A stretch of 64,000 nt of DNA from Sphingobacterium sp. UGAL515B_05 (GCF_033097525.1 NZ_CP109907.1:2108001-2172000); one strand, 5' to 3'. Shown: positions 1-9,269, numbered from the stretch's first letter. Notes: generated by a model from the sequence alone, not told the origin. A program made the numbers and translations.

Positions 1-1
1 T

Positions 2-1453
2 GAAAAACATCGTGTGGGCGGGTTGTTTTTATTTTCCATGCGTGAGCGGACAAATAATTTTCCAGAACGTGATTATATTGCAGCCTTCCCCTATCGTAAT
101 ACAGGAATTGCTTCACGTCTGACTTACTCGTATCAGGATCGCTATTTTATAGAAGGTAACTTTGGCTATAATGGTTCGGAGAACTTTGCGCCAAAGAAAC
201 GCTTTGGTTTCTTTCCTTCCCTAGCTATGGGCTATGTTATTAGTAATGAGTCCTTCTTCAAGTCGCTTTTGCCTGTTGTAAACTTCTTGAAGATCCGGGG
301 ATCCATTGGTAAGATTGGCAGTGATAAAATCGGCGGTTCCCGTCGGTTTGCCTATAATTCCGAAATGAAACTCGATGGCGGTTATTCTTTCGGCATTGGC
401 GGTAAAAATTATATTCAAGGTATAGCAACTGGTTATCCCGGTAACCCGTTGGTTGCCTGGGAAAGTGCATTAAAGCGTAATATTGGTCTTGAACTAAGTC
501 TGTTTAATAAGCTGACTATACAAGCCGATTATTTCGCCGAAAAGCGCGATGGAATTTATATTCTTCAAGGTAGTGTCCCTTCAATCGTGGGAATTAATGT
601 AAAACCTTACGTTAATATTGGGCAGATGCAGAATAAAGGAGCCGAAGGTTCATTGGAATTTAATCATCGTCAGGGGGAAGTGGGAATACAAATTCGTGGT
701 AACCTGACCTATAACCGAAATAAAAAATTATTTGATGATAATCCAGTTCCGAGATGGGCTTACCAGTCTGAGATTGGACAGCGTTGGGGGCAACAGCGTG
801 GCTTGATTGCTTTGGGACTGTTTCAGTCGGAAGAAGATATCGCACATAGCCCAATTCAGCGTTATGGCGACATTATACGCCCTGGAGATGTCAAATACCG
901 TGATATCAATGGTGACGGTGAAATTACGGATGAAGACAAAGTGGCTATAGGAAACACAGAGATGCCACAATGGAATTATGGGTTTGGAACCAGTGTATCT
1001 TGGAAGGGATTTGATTTATCGGCCTTTTTCCATGGTGTTGGACAAATATCGCGGATTATTGCAGGTGGACCTTTATATGGTCAAACCGGAAATATTTGGG
1101 GTTATGGACAGATTTATTCGGATGTAGCTGATCATCGCTGGAGTGCAGACAATCCAGATCCAAATGCTATTTACCCACGATTGTCATTTAATATTGCCAA
1201 TAACGCTCAGCCTTCAACCTTATGGCAGCGCGATATGAGTTTTATCCGTTTGAAGAATCTAGAACTAGGCTACACGTTGCCAAAGCTGTTGACCGAAAAA
1301 TGGAAAATGTCCATCGTGCGTATTTATGCACAAGGCGTGAATGTATTCACGTTTAGTAAGTTCAAACTATGGGATCCCGAATTAGAGACGGTGTCGGGCA
1401 GCAGTTATCCCCAAATGCGTGTATTTAATGTTGGTTTAAGTGTGACACTCTAA
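2..1453 (+). CDS. SusC/RagA-family TonB-linked outer membrane protein (C-terminal part)
   Basis: This is the C-terminal part of a SusC/RagA TonB-dependent outer-membrane transporter; the reading frame is open to the window edge, so the start, the carboxypeptidase-like domain and the plug lie upstream. About 483 residues are visible, all in the beta-barrel part. Family features seen are the fxPSlamGYVISNE-like segment near residue 75, the VKYRDINGDGEITDEDK segment near residues 295-311, and an ending with alternating residues (VFNVGLSVTL) typical of the last barrel strand. It is followed after 5 bases by a SusD gene, which is the normal SusCD order, so it should import an oligosaccharide. The substrate cannot be read from this window. 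Confidence 0.95.
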   Translation, partial: EKHRVGGLFLFSMRERTNNFPERDYIAAFPYRNTGIASRLTYSYQDRYFIEGNFGYNGSENFAPKKRFGFFPSLAMGYVISNESFFKSLLPVVNFLKIRGSIGKIGSDKIGGSRRFAYNSEMKLDGGYSFGIGGKNYIQGIATGYPGNPLVAWESALKRNIGLELSLFNKLTIQADYFAEKRDGIYILQGSVPSIVGINVKPYVNIGQMQNKGAEGSLEFNHRQGEVGIQIRGNLTYNRNKKLFDDNPVPRWAYQSEIGQRWGQQRGLIALGLFQSEEDIAHSPIQRYGDIIRPGDVKYRDINGDGEITDEDKVAIGNTEMPQWNYGFGTSVSWKGFDLSAFFHGVGQISRIIAGGPLYGQTGNIWGYGQIYSDVADHRWSADNPDPNAIYPRLSFNIANNAQPSTLWQRDMSFIRLKNLELGYTLPKLLTEKWKMSIVRIYAQGVNVFTFSKFKLWDPELETVSGSSYPQMRVFNVGLSVTL

Positions 1454-1458
1454 TCTGA

Positions 1459-3303
1459 ATGAAAATGAAAAAGTATATATACTCGGTTTCTTGTCTTTTG
1501 TTGTTACTTTCCTTCGGGTCATGTAGCAAATACCTGGATGTAGATCTGGAAAATCAGATGACCTTGGAAGAGGTGTTCAATAAACGGAAAACCACTGAGC
1601 AATACTTAGCTCAGGTATATGGTTATTTGCCCATAGAACATGACATGTTTAGCGGAGAGGGTGGAAATGTGCCACTAAGTGATGAAGCCTTGTTTTCTTG
1701 GGTTGCCTGGGTTCCATGGCTCAACTTTACGAACGGTGCATGGGGGGTGACAACACAGGATTATACGACTTGGGAGCAGAATTATAAAGGGATTAATCAG
1801 GCAACCATTTTCATTGAAAATATTGATAGAAATGTAGAATTGACTGCTGCTACTAAAGATATTATGAAAGCTGAGGCCCGTTTTTTAAGAGCCTATTTTT
1901 ATTATCTGCTTTTAAAAAGATATGGACCTGTATTTGTATGGGGCGATCGTGCGCCGGATAGTAAAATTGATCCAACAACAGTCGACCGTATGTCTTTGCA
2001 GACGAATGTAGATTTTATACTTTCTGAATTTGATAAAGCAAGTGCCGTATTGCCGCAGGAAATTACTGATCAAGCCTGGTATGGTCGTTTGACGAAAGGG
2101 GCTGTAATGGCCGCTAAATCTGAATTACTTCTGTATATGGCCCGACCGTTATTTAATGGGGCGAAACTTTATATAGGAATAAGAAATAAGAGCGGTGAAT
2201 TCTTATTCCCACAAGCACCAGATCCCAATAAATGGGAGCTTGCGGCGAAATCAGCCAAAGCGCTAATTGATCTGAATGTGTATGCCCTTTACCAAGATAA
2301 CAAGGAGACGAACGCTTTCCGACGTGCGATTAAATCCTATATGGGTATTTATTTTGATAAATGGAATTCGGAAGTTATTTGGGGAAGATGGTCCGATGAC
2401 GGCTTCAATTATAACGTACGAACCGCACCACCACGAGTTGTAACAATGGGCTGGGGCGGTTATGCACCTTCTCTAAAACTGGTTGATACCTATCCGATGG
2501 CAAGCTCTGGACGCTACCCGATTACAGGTTATAGCAGCAATGGACAACCTATTATTGATGAAAAATCAGGGTATAAGGAAACAGGATTTACAGATAACTA
2601 TGTACATCCACTGGATAATTTTGCTTCCTTTAAAGCACATAACAGTTGTGTCGGAAGGGATGCACGTTTCTACGCGTCTATTTTGGCAAATGGAATGTAT
2701 TGGACCAACCCAAAACCTCAGCCTAGGCAGGTGACATTCTTTGATGGCGGAACATCTTCGTATACGAAAACAGGCGACTGTGTGAAATCAGGCTATTTGT
2801 GGCGGCGGATGAGTGATCCAACAAATGATATAGAATCTGGAAACTGGGGACAGTTTGCCTGGCCTTTTTTTCGTCTTGCAGAGATATACCTCAATTATGC
2901 AGAAGCATGTAATGAAAAACCAAGTCGAAATGAAGCTGAAGCATTGAAGTATGTGAATCTCGTGCGACAACGCAGCGGCTTGAATAAATTGGAGGAGGCT
3001 TACCCTGAAGTCTTGGGAAATAAAGAGTTGCTTCGAGAACTTCTTCGTAAGGAGCGCATGGTAGAAATGGCTTTTGAGGGGCATCGCTATCCAGATCTAA
3101 GAACATGGATGATTGCAGAACAGGAAATGAACGAGCCTTATTACACACGCAATGTCGCAGCTACAACTTATGAAGCTTCCTGGGAACGTACAAAAGATGT
3201 TTTTCCTGGAAAGAGAAGTTTTCAGGCAAAACATTACTTTTTCCCCATACAGCAAAAGCAACTGAGCGAGATGATAAACATAACACAAAATTATGGATGG
3301 TAG
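1459..3303 (+). CDS. SusD/RagB-family nutrient-binding outer membrane lipoprotein
   Basis: This 614-residue protein is the surface lipoprotein partner of the SusC protein just upstream and would form the lid over the transporter. It starts with a lipoprotein signal peptide ending in LSFGSC, so Cys is the predicted lipidation site. The N-terminal part has the typical helical TPR-like repeats (RFLRAYFYYLLLKRYG near residue 143) and the C-terminal SusD domain carries FRLAEIYLNYAEA and LRKERMVEMAFEGHRYPDLRTW, both hallmarks of the family. The gene lies 5 bases after susC and its 3' end meets the next open frame, so the three genes form one operon. The length fits the family (about 500-650). The sugar bound is unknown. 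Confidence 0.95.
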   Translation: MKMKKYIYSVSCLLLLLSFGSCSKYLDVDLENQMTLEEVFNKRKTTEQYLAQVYGYLPIEHDMFSGEGGNVPLSDEALFSWVAWVPWLNFTNGAWGVTTQDYTTWEQNYKGINQATIFIENIDRNVELTAATKDIMKAEARFLRAYFYYLLLKRYGPVFVWGDRAPDSKIDPTTVDRMSLQTNVDFILSEFDKASAVLPQEITDQAWYGRLTKGAVMAAKSELLLYMARPLFNGAKLYIGIRNKSGEFLFPQAPDPNKWELAAKSAKALIDLNVYALYQDNKETNAFRRAIKSYMGIYFDKWNSEVIWGRWSDDGFNYNVRTAPPRVVTMGWGGYAPSLKLVDTYPMASSGRYPITGYSSNGQPIIDEKSGYKETGFTDNYVHPLDNFASFKAHNSCVGRDARFYASILANGMYWTNPKPQPRQVTFFDGGTSSYTKTGDCVKSGYLWRRMSDPTNDIESGNWGQFAWPFFRLAEIYLNYAEACNEKPSRNEAEALKYVNLVRQRSGLNKLEEAYPEVLGNKELLRELLRKERMVEMAFEGHRYPDLRTWMIAEQEMNEPYYTRNVAATTYEASWERTKDVFPGKRSFQAKHYFFPIQQKQLSEMINITQNYGW

Positions 3304-3325
3304 TACGTATTTATTAATACTGAAA

Positions 3326-4672
3326 ATGATTAGAAATTATATATCCTGCTGTGTTGTCTTTTTGGGCCTATTTCTGTTGAATGGATGTCAAAAGGATGAC
3401 CGGATGAATAACATGGTCGATGACACCATTTATTTCAGAGATTTCAAAGAGAATAAAATAACCGTATTTGACTGGGGAAAGTTTGATTATAATGTTACTG
3501 TTGTGAAAGCAGGTATCGGGCAACAGGCTGCGAAGGTCAACTTCAAGATTGACGAAGCTTATCTAGCAGCATATAATGCGCAAGAAGGGACAAACTATAA
3601 GCTGCTCCCCGCAGATTGCTACAAAATTGATCAAACAGCATTAGCATTTGAAAAAAAGGATTATCTACAAGATATTGCCGTTATTTTTGATAGCGAACGT
3701 ATAAAAGCGTTGCAGGGAAAGTATAAGGAGTTGTATGTTATTCCTTGCCGTATTGAAGCTGAGGGCGGAATATTGCATGCGTTGAAACCTGAAATGGCAA
3801 CTACATTGCTCATCCCCAACGTTAAAGATCCTTTTTTGGAGTTTACATCACCAGGACTGCAGCTGGATCAAATCAAATTAAGCCCCACAGGTGCTGAACA
3901 AGCAGTAGGCGAAGCAACATTAGGCACAAACTACCCTAACCAATGGGATCTTGACTATGAGATTGAAGTTGATCCAACCGTTTTAACTGTCTACAACGGA
4001 GCAGTCAGCGAGGATAAGAAGTTGAAATTGCTTCCAAAAGAAGCTTATCAACTCTTGCCTGAACCGTATAAAATTGCAGCAAAAAAGAATAAAACGAGCT
4101 TTTCCTATACAATTTTGAAAAAGGGGCTTATTGATGGAACAACCAATTTATTCGGAGAATATGCTTTGCCTTTACGAATTAAGTCGGTTTCAAAAAATGG
4201 GATTAACCCCGTTGCTTCGACAGTATTGGTTCCTGTTTCATTTCAACCTCCAGATATCCCACGTAGTGGCTGGAAAGTAATTACAGCGTCTTCCGAATGG
4301 ATTGGCGGCGGTGAAAAGGAAAATATACTCGACGGTAACCCCGATACCTTCTGGCATAATATCTGGATGGGCGGAGAACCACCATTGCCACATTATGTGA
4401 TTATAGATTTTGGCAAAGAATATAATGTGATGATGGTTGAATTGACAAGGCGACTTTGGAATAATGATTTAAAAGTTGTTGAATTTTCGACAAGTAATGA
4501 TAACAAAACGTATGTTCCATTAGGAAAAATTGATTTTGGAACAAATAGTCCCAAATCAACGTTGGCGGTAAATGTCCCAACGACAAAAGCACGTTATTTA
4601 AAATGTACGGTTACCGAAAGTAATCGTCCTCCTTCATCCGCTATTGCCGAAGTATATGTCAAAGGATTATAA
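3326..4672 (+). CDS. DUF1735 / F5/8 type C domain surface lipoprotein
   Basis: A predicted surface lipoprotein of about 448 residues that accompanies the SusCD pair. The signal peptide ends in LLNGC. I chose the ATG at 3326 because it gives a compact signal peptide; an upstream ATG at 3293 overlaps the susD stop and would add 11 residues, so it is possible. Residues about 25-300 look like two DUF1735 (BT_3987-type N-terminal) modules. The last 130 residues resemble an F5/8 type C (discoidin-like) carbohydrate-binding fold, with ASSEW, ILDGNPDTFWHN and a C-terminal AEVYVKGL. Such proteins sit in the SusE/F position and help hold glycan at the cell surface. A strong terminator follows at 4731. 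Confidence 0.85.
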   Translation: MIRNYISCCVVFLGLFLLNGCQKDDRMNNMVDDTIYFRDFKENKITVFDWGKFDYNVTVVKAGIGQQAAKVNFKIDEAYLAAYNAQEGTNYKLLPADCYKIDQTALAFEKKDYLQDIAVIFDSERIKALQGKYKELYVIPCRIEAEGGILHALKPEMATTLLIPNVKDPFLEFTSPGLQLDQIKLSPTGAEQAVGEATLGTNYPNQWDLDYEIEVDPTVLTVYNGAVSEDKKLKLLPKEAYQLLPEPYKIAAKKNKTSFSYTILKKGLIDGTTNLFGEYALPLRIKSVSKNGINPVASTVLVPVSFQPPDIPRSGWKVITASSEWIGGGEKENILDGNPDTFWHNIWMGGEPPLPHYVIIDFGKEYNVMMVELTRRLWNNDLKVVEFSTSNDNKTYVPLGKIDFGTNSPKSTLAVNVPTTKARYLKCTVTESNRPPSSAIAEVYVKGL

Positions 4673-4728
4673 TAGCATACATCCTATTTTAGGCATGATA
4701 TAGCTTAACGTACAATCTGGTAGAGCTG

Positions 4729-4760
4729 AAAGTCACTCCGGAAAACGGAGTGACTTTTTT
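4729..4760 (+). terminator. Rho-independent terminator of the SusCD-DUF1735 operon
   Basis: A perfect 10-bp stem (AGTCACTCCG at 4731-4740, CGGAGTGACT at 4746-4755) with a GAAAA loop is followed by six T. It lies 56 bases after the DUF1735 stop codon. Confidence 0.9.
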
Positions 4761-4818
4761 ATCTAAATGCCAGTTTAGAAAACAAACTAACAGATTTAAG
4801 AAGGACTTGCAATAAAAT

Positions 4819-6165
4819 TTAATTCTTTAAAATTTTCGCTTTTTCTGCGTCAAATTCCTCCTGATTAATGATTCCCGCGTCGAACAGATCTTTTAGATCA
4901 AATAGGGCCTTTTTCTTCATTCCCATATCCACGTTTGATAAGGGTTCAGTGAACATTTTTTTCTCTGGAAGGACGGGCGCATCTTTAAGGGGATCGGTCT
5001 GTGCTCCGAAATCAATCAACAATGCCGTTATTTCATTAAATCCTTGCATATTAGAATAATCTATTGCTTTCTGTTCCAATACATTCGTTATATCTGTAAC
5101 TGAGCCGTTAGATAAGAGATACCGCAACACATCTTTTTTACCATAGGCAGCAGCATAATGAAGTGCAGTATTGCCGGCAGCATCCTGTTTATCAATCGTT
5201 GCACCACTATCTAAAAGCTGTTTGACCAAAGACAGATAACCCATTTTTGTAGCTGTATGCAGTAATGTTTCTCCAGCATAATGAGGCTCAAAACCCAGAA
5301 TGAAGATACGTCGCCCTGTCCGTTCGATCAGCTTTTCTAAATATTTACCGTCCTTTCCATCAAATGAATCTACGGGACGAGCATAATCCGCAGAGAGGCC
5401 TCTTTCTAAAAATATAGCAAGAAGCTCTTTTTGATTGCTGTTACAAACATACCACACAGGAGAAATTCCTTCGGCAGATTCGGCAAAAATATCGCTCCCC
5501 TGCTCCAATAACTTTTGAGCAAGAATACGATTCCCATTTTTTACAGCGAGGAGCAAAGGCCCTTCGCTTAAATCATTCAGGATATTGACAGATGCACCGT
5601 TATCCAACAACATATTGACAATAGGAATGGAGCCCAAAGATACCGCCAAATTTAAGGCCGTATTGCCCTCCTTGTCGGTAATGTCTACACGAGCACCATT
5701 TTCAACGAACAATTGTACCACTGGCGGATATTTTGCCTGCACAGCCAATAGTAACGGTGATTCAGCACTATTATTCAATGCGTTTACATCTAAACCTTGT
5801 GCGATCAGCTTTTCAGCCATTTCATGTTGCCCGGTGCGAGCTGTAATATGGAGCAAGCTATTTCCCAAAAAGTCGTTGATCATAATATTGGCATTATTTT
5901 CCAATAGATAGACCGCTGTTTGTTTTTGCTTTTGTAACAGGGCAAAATATAATGGAGTTTCCCCCCGATGATCCTCGTAGTCCACTATGGCTCCAGCCTG
6001 AACCAACTTCCTCACCAGATCCAAATAACCTCGATGTGCAGCGTAATGCAATGCTGTTCGTCCCATTTCATCGGTGTAAGATATATCGACTTGATTTTTC
6101 TCTAGTAATATTTCCGCTATTTTACGTTTTCCGCTTTCACACGCAATTATAAATGACTGAGACAT
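4819..6165 (-). CDS. Ankyrin-repeat protein with C-terminal SHOCT-like tail
   Basis: A 448-residue protein made almost wholly of ankyrin repeats (roughly 11), recognisable by units such as GRTALHYAAHRGYLDLVRKL, GNTALNLAVSLGSIPIVNML and GNTALHYAAAYGKKDVLRYL. After the repeats, residues about 415-448 form a charged helix pair (LKDLFDAGIINQEEFDAEKA) that matches the SHOCT short C-terminal domain pattern. There is no signal peptide or membrane segment, so it is probably cytoplasmic and acts through protein-protein contacts; the partner is unknown. The ATG at 6163-6165 is 20 bases downstream of the stop of another ankyrin gene, so the two are probably co-transcribed. No toxin or enzyme domain is visible. 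Confidence 0.85.
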   Translation of the reverse strand: MSQSFIIACESGKRKIAEILLEKNQVDISYTDEMGRTALHYAAHRGYLDLVRKLVQAGAIVDYEDHRGETPLYFALLQKQKQTAVYLLENNANIMINDFLGNSLLHITARTGQHEMAEKLIAQGLDVNALNNSAESPLLLAVQAKYPPVVQLFVENGARVDITDKEGNTALNLAVSLGSIPIVNMLLDNGASVNILNDLSEGPLLLAVKNGNRILAQKLLEQGSDIFAESAEGISPVWYVCNSNQKELLAIFLERGLSADYARPVDSFDGKDGKYLEKLIERTGRRIFILGFEPHYAGETLLHTATKMGYLSLVKQLLDSGATIDKQDAAGNTALHYAAAYGKKDVLRYLLSNGSVTDITNVLEQKAIDYSNMQGFNEITALLIDFGAQTDPLKDAPVLPEKKMFTEPLSNVDMGMKKKALFDLKDLFDAGIINQEEFDAEKAKILKN

Positions 6166-6184
6166 AAAGATTTTTTTTCTATTT

Positions 6185-7381
6185 TTATTGTTTTAATAAC
6201 CATTCTACTGTCTTTACCTTGATATTTTCCTCCATGGCATAATCAACGGCCTTTTTGTCCATTATATTTTCCAATTGAGGATCGATGCCTTTACCTACAA
6301 GATATTTTGCTTTTTTATAAAGGTCTCGGGCCCTAGTTTCATCGTAATTGAGATTCACCTGGCAAATCTTATGCAAAAGCGTGTTACCCTCGTTATCTGC
6401 ATAATTGTGATCTAGATATCCTTTGTCCATAATTTCTTGTACAACTAGGACCGATTTTTCTGCTAGCCAATCTATACCTGTTTTTTCTTTCTGATACCAA
6501 ACTGAGGCGGCTGTCAGATCTGCACCGTGTTCCAAAAGCAAGATCAGAACGCTCAAATTAGTTGCACTATCGGTATGCATCATGCGAAGAAACGCATTGA
6601 GCAGATTTTCCCCCTGTTTGTTGACGCTATGAAAATCTGGCTTTCCATATTTGAGAAGAGACACCAGCAAATCTGGATTAGAATGCCTTACTGCCGCATA
6701 ATAAAAGGCACTTTCCCCGTGCCAATCTTTTAGCCCTGGGTCTGCTCCTGCGTCCAGTAATCTAATCACAATGTCAGTTTTCAATGTGTCAACAGCCATA
6801 TGCAGGGCTGTTTTTTGTTCAACATTGCCAATATTAGGATCTAGACCTTCAACTAATAGCCAGTCTACTAGCTCGTTAATACGCTCATTGGGCTGCATCC
6901 GAAGACTACAAACTTTAAAAAGCAATGTTTGTCCATACTGATCCATCCGTTGCAAGTCGGCACCCGACTCAAAAATAAGTTTTGCGAAAGGAATAGCTAC
7001 ATTCTCCTGTAATGCATATTCCAATAAAGTAATACCGCCTACTTCTTCGTTAATATCATCAATCATTGCTAAATAGCTTTTCATCCAAATTAAATGGGCT
7101 TCAAGCTGCACTTCGGATGCAATCTGAGGTTTGAATAGCGTATTAATAACGGATGTGCTAAAGCGATCGTAATCGTATAGATCAGTTGAGATTAGTCCTT
7201 TTTTTACAAAATGATCCAAGATTCCATACTGTTGAGCTGTAATCAATTGGTTCACTACACTATTCAATTCGTAATCATGAAAGTCAATTCTACTGTTCGC
7301 AGCGGCAACAATCTGCTCCATCTCCGCGATTTCACCTTTACGTGAAAATTCAGTAAGCCTTTTTAATTCGTTATTTGTCAT
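6185..7381 (-). CDS. Ankyrin-repeat protein
   Basis: A 398-residue protein with a less regular N-terminal region (residues 1-110) followed by degenerate ankyrin repeats, such as GGITLLEYALQENVAIPFAK, QKTALHMAVDTLKTDIVIRL and GNTLLHKICQVN. No signal peptide, membrane segment or catalytic motif is seen. It is the first gene of a two-gene leftward unit with the ankyrin/SHOCT gene at 4819-6165. The repeats are more diverged than in that neighbour, so the pair may come from an old duplication. The function is not known; a scaffold role is the safe reading. Confidence 0.8.
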   Translation of the reverse strand: MTNNELKRLTEFSRKGEIAEMEQIVAAANSRIDFHDYELNSVVNQLITAQQYGILDHFVKKGLISTDLYDYDRFSTSVINTLFKPQIASEVQLEAHLIWMKSYLAMIDDINEEVGGITLLEYALQENVAIPFAKLIFESGADLQRMDQYGQTLLFKVCSLRMQPNERINELVDWLLVEGLDPNIGNVEQKTALHMAVDTLKTDIVIRLLDAGADPGLKDWHGESAFYYAAVRHSNPDLLVSLLKYGKPDFHSVNKQGENLLNAFLRMMHTDSATNLSVLILLLEHGADLTAASVWYQKEKTGIDWLAEKSVLVVQEIMDKGYLDHNYADNEGNTLLHKICQVNLNYDETRARDLYKKAKYLVGKGIDPQLENIMDKKAVDYAMEENIKVKTVEWLLKQ

Positions 7382-7506
7382 TTTTTGCTTTTGTTAATCG
7401 AAAGAAAATAAATCAGCATGGTTAAATGAAAAACGATTTAACTAGGAAAATAGTATGCATTCCATTTCATAGAAACAACAGAACCACCCTAAGCCTGTAA
7501 GAATAT

Positions 7507-7541
7507 AAAAAAGTCACTCCATTTTCAGTCGTGACTTTTTT
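7507..7541. terminator. Bidirectional terminator-like hairpin in a divergent intergenic region
   Basis: An 11-bp perfect stem (AAAAAAGTCAC 7507-7517, GTGACTTTTTT 7531-7541) closes a 13-nt loop, with A and T runs on both flanks. It lies upstream of both neighbouring genes, so it terminates no gene now visible. Its arms repeat those of the terminator at 4729-4760. Confidence 0.6.
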
Positions 7542-7567
7542 GTTTTTTAATAATTGTTCTTATTTGA

Positions 7568-7575
7568 TACTTTTG
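7568..7575 (+). promoter_or_regulatory. Possible -7 promoter element (TACTTTTG)
   Basis: This matches the Bacteroidota TAnnTTTG element about 108 bases ahead of the gene at 7684. No -33 element lies at the right distance, so support is weak. Confidence 0.35.
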
Positions 7576-7683
7576 CACTGAATTGGGTAATGCTGAATAG
7601 CGTAAACCAGAAGTTTCGACTTCCCTGGTATATTTATTTGTCAAGTAGCTATCCTTTATACCGAGCTGTATTATTACATTATA

Positions 7684-8307
7684 ATGAATAACTTTTTAGA
7701 ACTCAATAAGCATAAATTCTTCTTCGCATTCAAGATAATATCGTTAAGTTTTACCCTACTCTTTGTTATCCTTCCCATGGCAATTTCTATTGCGAATGGA
7801 AATTATCCTACTTGGACTCTTTTCATCAGCGTTTTTCTGTTAGCGTCCGTTATATTCCCTCTTTTGTTAGTCGGAATGACTTACTTGGCCTGGCTGAATA
7901 AAATATGGGTTAAGAAGAAAGTACTTAATATACAGCCATTCGATGAATTGGATCGGATAGGATTTGCTACAGCCTATATTAATGAAAAATCGAAATGGAA
8001 TTTAACCGAAGAAATCAAAGAGATTGTAATGGATGGTTATCGTATACAGTTCAATGTAATCATGGGATTTCCGAGTAATATTGAATTTAGGGCTTTAGTT
8101 AAGTATCCAATACTAGGAAAAGAACGATTTACGGCTTTCGTGGCAAGTTCCAAGCAGGATAACATATATTTAGACATTGATTCATTAATTAAAGTTTACC
8201 CGCCTAAAAAGGTCGACAATTTGACGATCGAACAATTAAAAGCTGAACTGATACAATTTGCACAGGTAATGCGGCTTGAAAATTTTGAACCTTTGGATAG
8301 GACGTAA
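7684..8307 (+). CDS. Hypothetical membrane protein with two N-terminal transmembrane segments
   Basis: I do not recognise a family for this 207-residue protein. Two hydrophobic segments at about residues 13-35 and 42-68 are followed by a soluble domain of about 140 residues with mixed alpha and beta character and no cysteines or obvious catalytic motif. It should sit in the inner membrane with the C-terminal domain on one face. It is a single-gene unit, with a terminator-like hairpin upstream and a tRNA gene on the other strand downstream. The composition is like that of its neighbours. Confidence 0.65.
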   Translation: MNNFLELNKHKFFFAFKIISLSFTLLFVILPMAISIANGNYPTWTLFISVFLLASVIFPLLLVGMTYLAWLNKIWVKKKVLNIQPFDELDRIGFATAYINEKSKWNLTEEIKEIVMDGYRIQFNVIMGFPSNIEFRALVKYPILGKERFTAFVASSKQDNIYLDIDSLIKVYPPKKVDNLTIEQLKAELIQFAQVMRLENFEPLDRT

Positions 8308-8412
8308 AACAACTAGGTCATATGCTTTTGACTACGCTGGTAATAAATCTCCATTGAATTTTTTGAGAGGCAATATGCTTTTCAAAGGCACTAAATTGGT
8401 AACAACTTTAAA

Positions 8413-8442
8413 TAAAAAAAGCGACTCTTTTGAAGTCGCTTT
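8413..8442 (-). terminator. Terminator after tRNA-Glu
   Basis: On the minus strand a 9-bp stem (AAAGCGACT and AGTCGCTTT, 8418-8426 and 8434-8442) with a 7-nt loop runs into a T-rich tract, directly behind the 3' end of tRNA-Glu. Confidence 0.8.
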
Positions 8443-8445
8443 GTG

Positions 8446-8517
8446 TAGCCCGTAGGGGAATCGAACCCCTGTTTCAAGAATGAAAATCTTGCGTCCTAAC
8501 CCCTAGACGAACGGGCC
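8446..8517 (-). tRNA. tRNA-Glu (anticodon TTC)
   Basis: Read on the minus strand, a 72-nt cloverleaf is seen. The acceptor stem is GGCCCGT with ACGGGCT (a G-T at the end pair). The anticodon stem CAAGA/TCTTG encloses the loop TTTTCAT, giving anticodon TTC. The T-arm is GGGG-TTCGATT-CCCC. CCA is not encoded. A promoter lies 19 bases upstream and a terminator follows. Confidence 0.97.
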
Positions 8518-8535
8518 ATATCGTTTTCGATGATG

Positions 8536-8566
8536 CAAATATAGAAGCTTTTTTAAAAAGCACAAA
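8536..8566 (-). promoter_or_regulatory. Promoter of tRNA-Glu
   Basis: On the minus strand TTTG (8563-8566) is followed after 19 bases by TATATTTG (8536-8543), a full match to the Bacteroidota promoter form. The tRNA starts 18 bases after the -7 box. Confidence 0.7.
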
Positions 8567-8627
8567 AAAAAAGTGCTGTCTGTGTGCTAATTCATTGAAA
8601 TTGAGAAAAATTATTTTTTTAAAGGAC

Positions 8628-9269
8628 CTATTCTACAGCGTATGCGAGCATATATTCATTGAACTTCTCGTAATGGACATCATAAATATGTTTGTCTTGA
8701 TCGCTGTCGAGTTCAAGTTTTAATATGCCTTGTGTTTGATATTCGAATGGTTGTATGCTCATGTTATGCAGAAATGAGACACCTGCATTGCCTTGAAGTT
8801 TATAAATCGCTTCTTTGGCGCACCAACAAGCATATAGCTGCTCATAGCGGCTATCATCCTGAGCAATGAATGCAAGCTCTGTAGGTTTTAGAAACTTATG
8901 TTGGATGCGCTCTACTTTTGTTTTGATGATTTCCATGTCGATACCAACTTCACCTTTTGTACTGATCATTGCTGCAGCGTAATCAAAGGAGTGTGAAAGT
9001 GATATTTTTTGGGGAAAATTAGCGAGATAAGGCTTGCCATTTGCATCCGAAGGACATTCGATATAGTGGGATGTATTCAATAAGGTGCGCAACAGCACAC
9101 GTGTGGCAAGCCAGTGCAACCGTCTTTTCCCTTTATTAAAGGACCCTAATTTTGCTTTTTCACGTTCATCCAATTGAAGTTTCGACAATAAATCGTCGTC
9201 CGATTCCTCAATTCGCCAAATTGCAAATTTGGTTTGGTTATCAATTTCACGTAGATACACTAGACTCAT
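8628..9269 (-). CDS. 4'-phosphopantetheinyl transferase superfamily protein
   Basis: About 213 residues. It transfers the phosphopantetheine arm from CoA to a carrier-protein serine, activating acyl or peptidyl carrier proteins. Seen are the conserved GKPYLANFPQKISLSHSFD region, the Mg-binding GIDME motif, and WCAKEAIYKL (the W-x-x-K-E-A motif), which place it in the Sfp/AcpT-like superfamily. The frame stays open upstream, but I start at the ATG at 9267-9269 because the preceding 30 codons are hydrophobic, unlike the family, and run back to the start of the divergent dcd gene. No carrier-protein synthase gene is nearby, so its partner could be the fatty-acid ACP or a natural-product enzyme elsewhere. 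Confidence 0.9.
   Translation of the reverse strand: MSLVYLREIDNQTKFAIWRIEESDDDLLSKLQLDEREKAKLGSFNKGKRRLHWLATRVLLRTLLNTSHYIECPSDANGKPYLANFPQKISLSHSFDYAAAMISTKGEVGIDMEIIKTKVERIQHKFLKPTELAFIAQDDSRYEQLYACWCAKEAIYKLQGNAGVSFLHNMSIQPFEYQTQGILKLELDSDQDKHIYDVHYEKFNEYMLAYAVE

Larger units (their letters stand above)
7382..7683. other. Intergenic region between divergent genes
   Basis: This 302-bp stretch separates the leftward ankyrin genes from a rightward membrane-protein gene. It holds a bidirectional terminator-like hairpin (7507-7541) and a possible -7 element (7568-7575). No coding frame or RNA gene is seen in it. Confidence 0.6.

Noticed and set aside
8554..8577. AGCAC / GTGCT hairpin as a terminator of the phosphopantetheinyl transferase gene
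   Set aside because: The stem is only 5 bp and overlaps the -33 element of the tRNA-Glu promoter; too weak to call.
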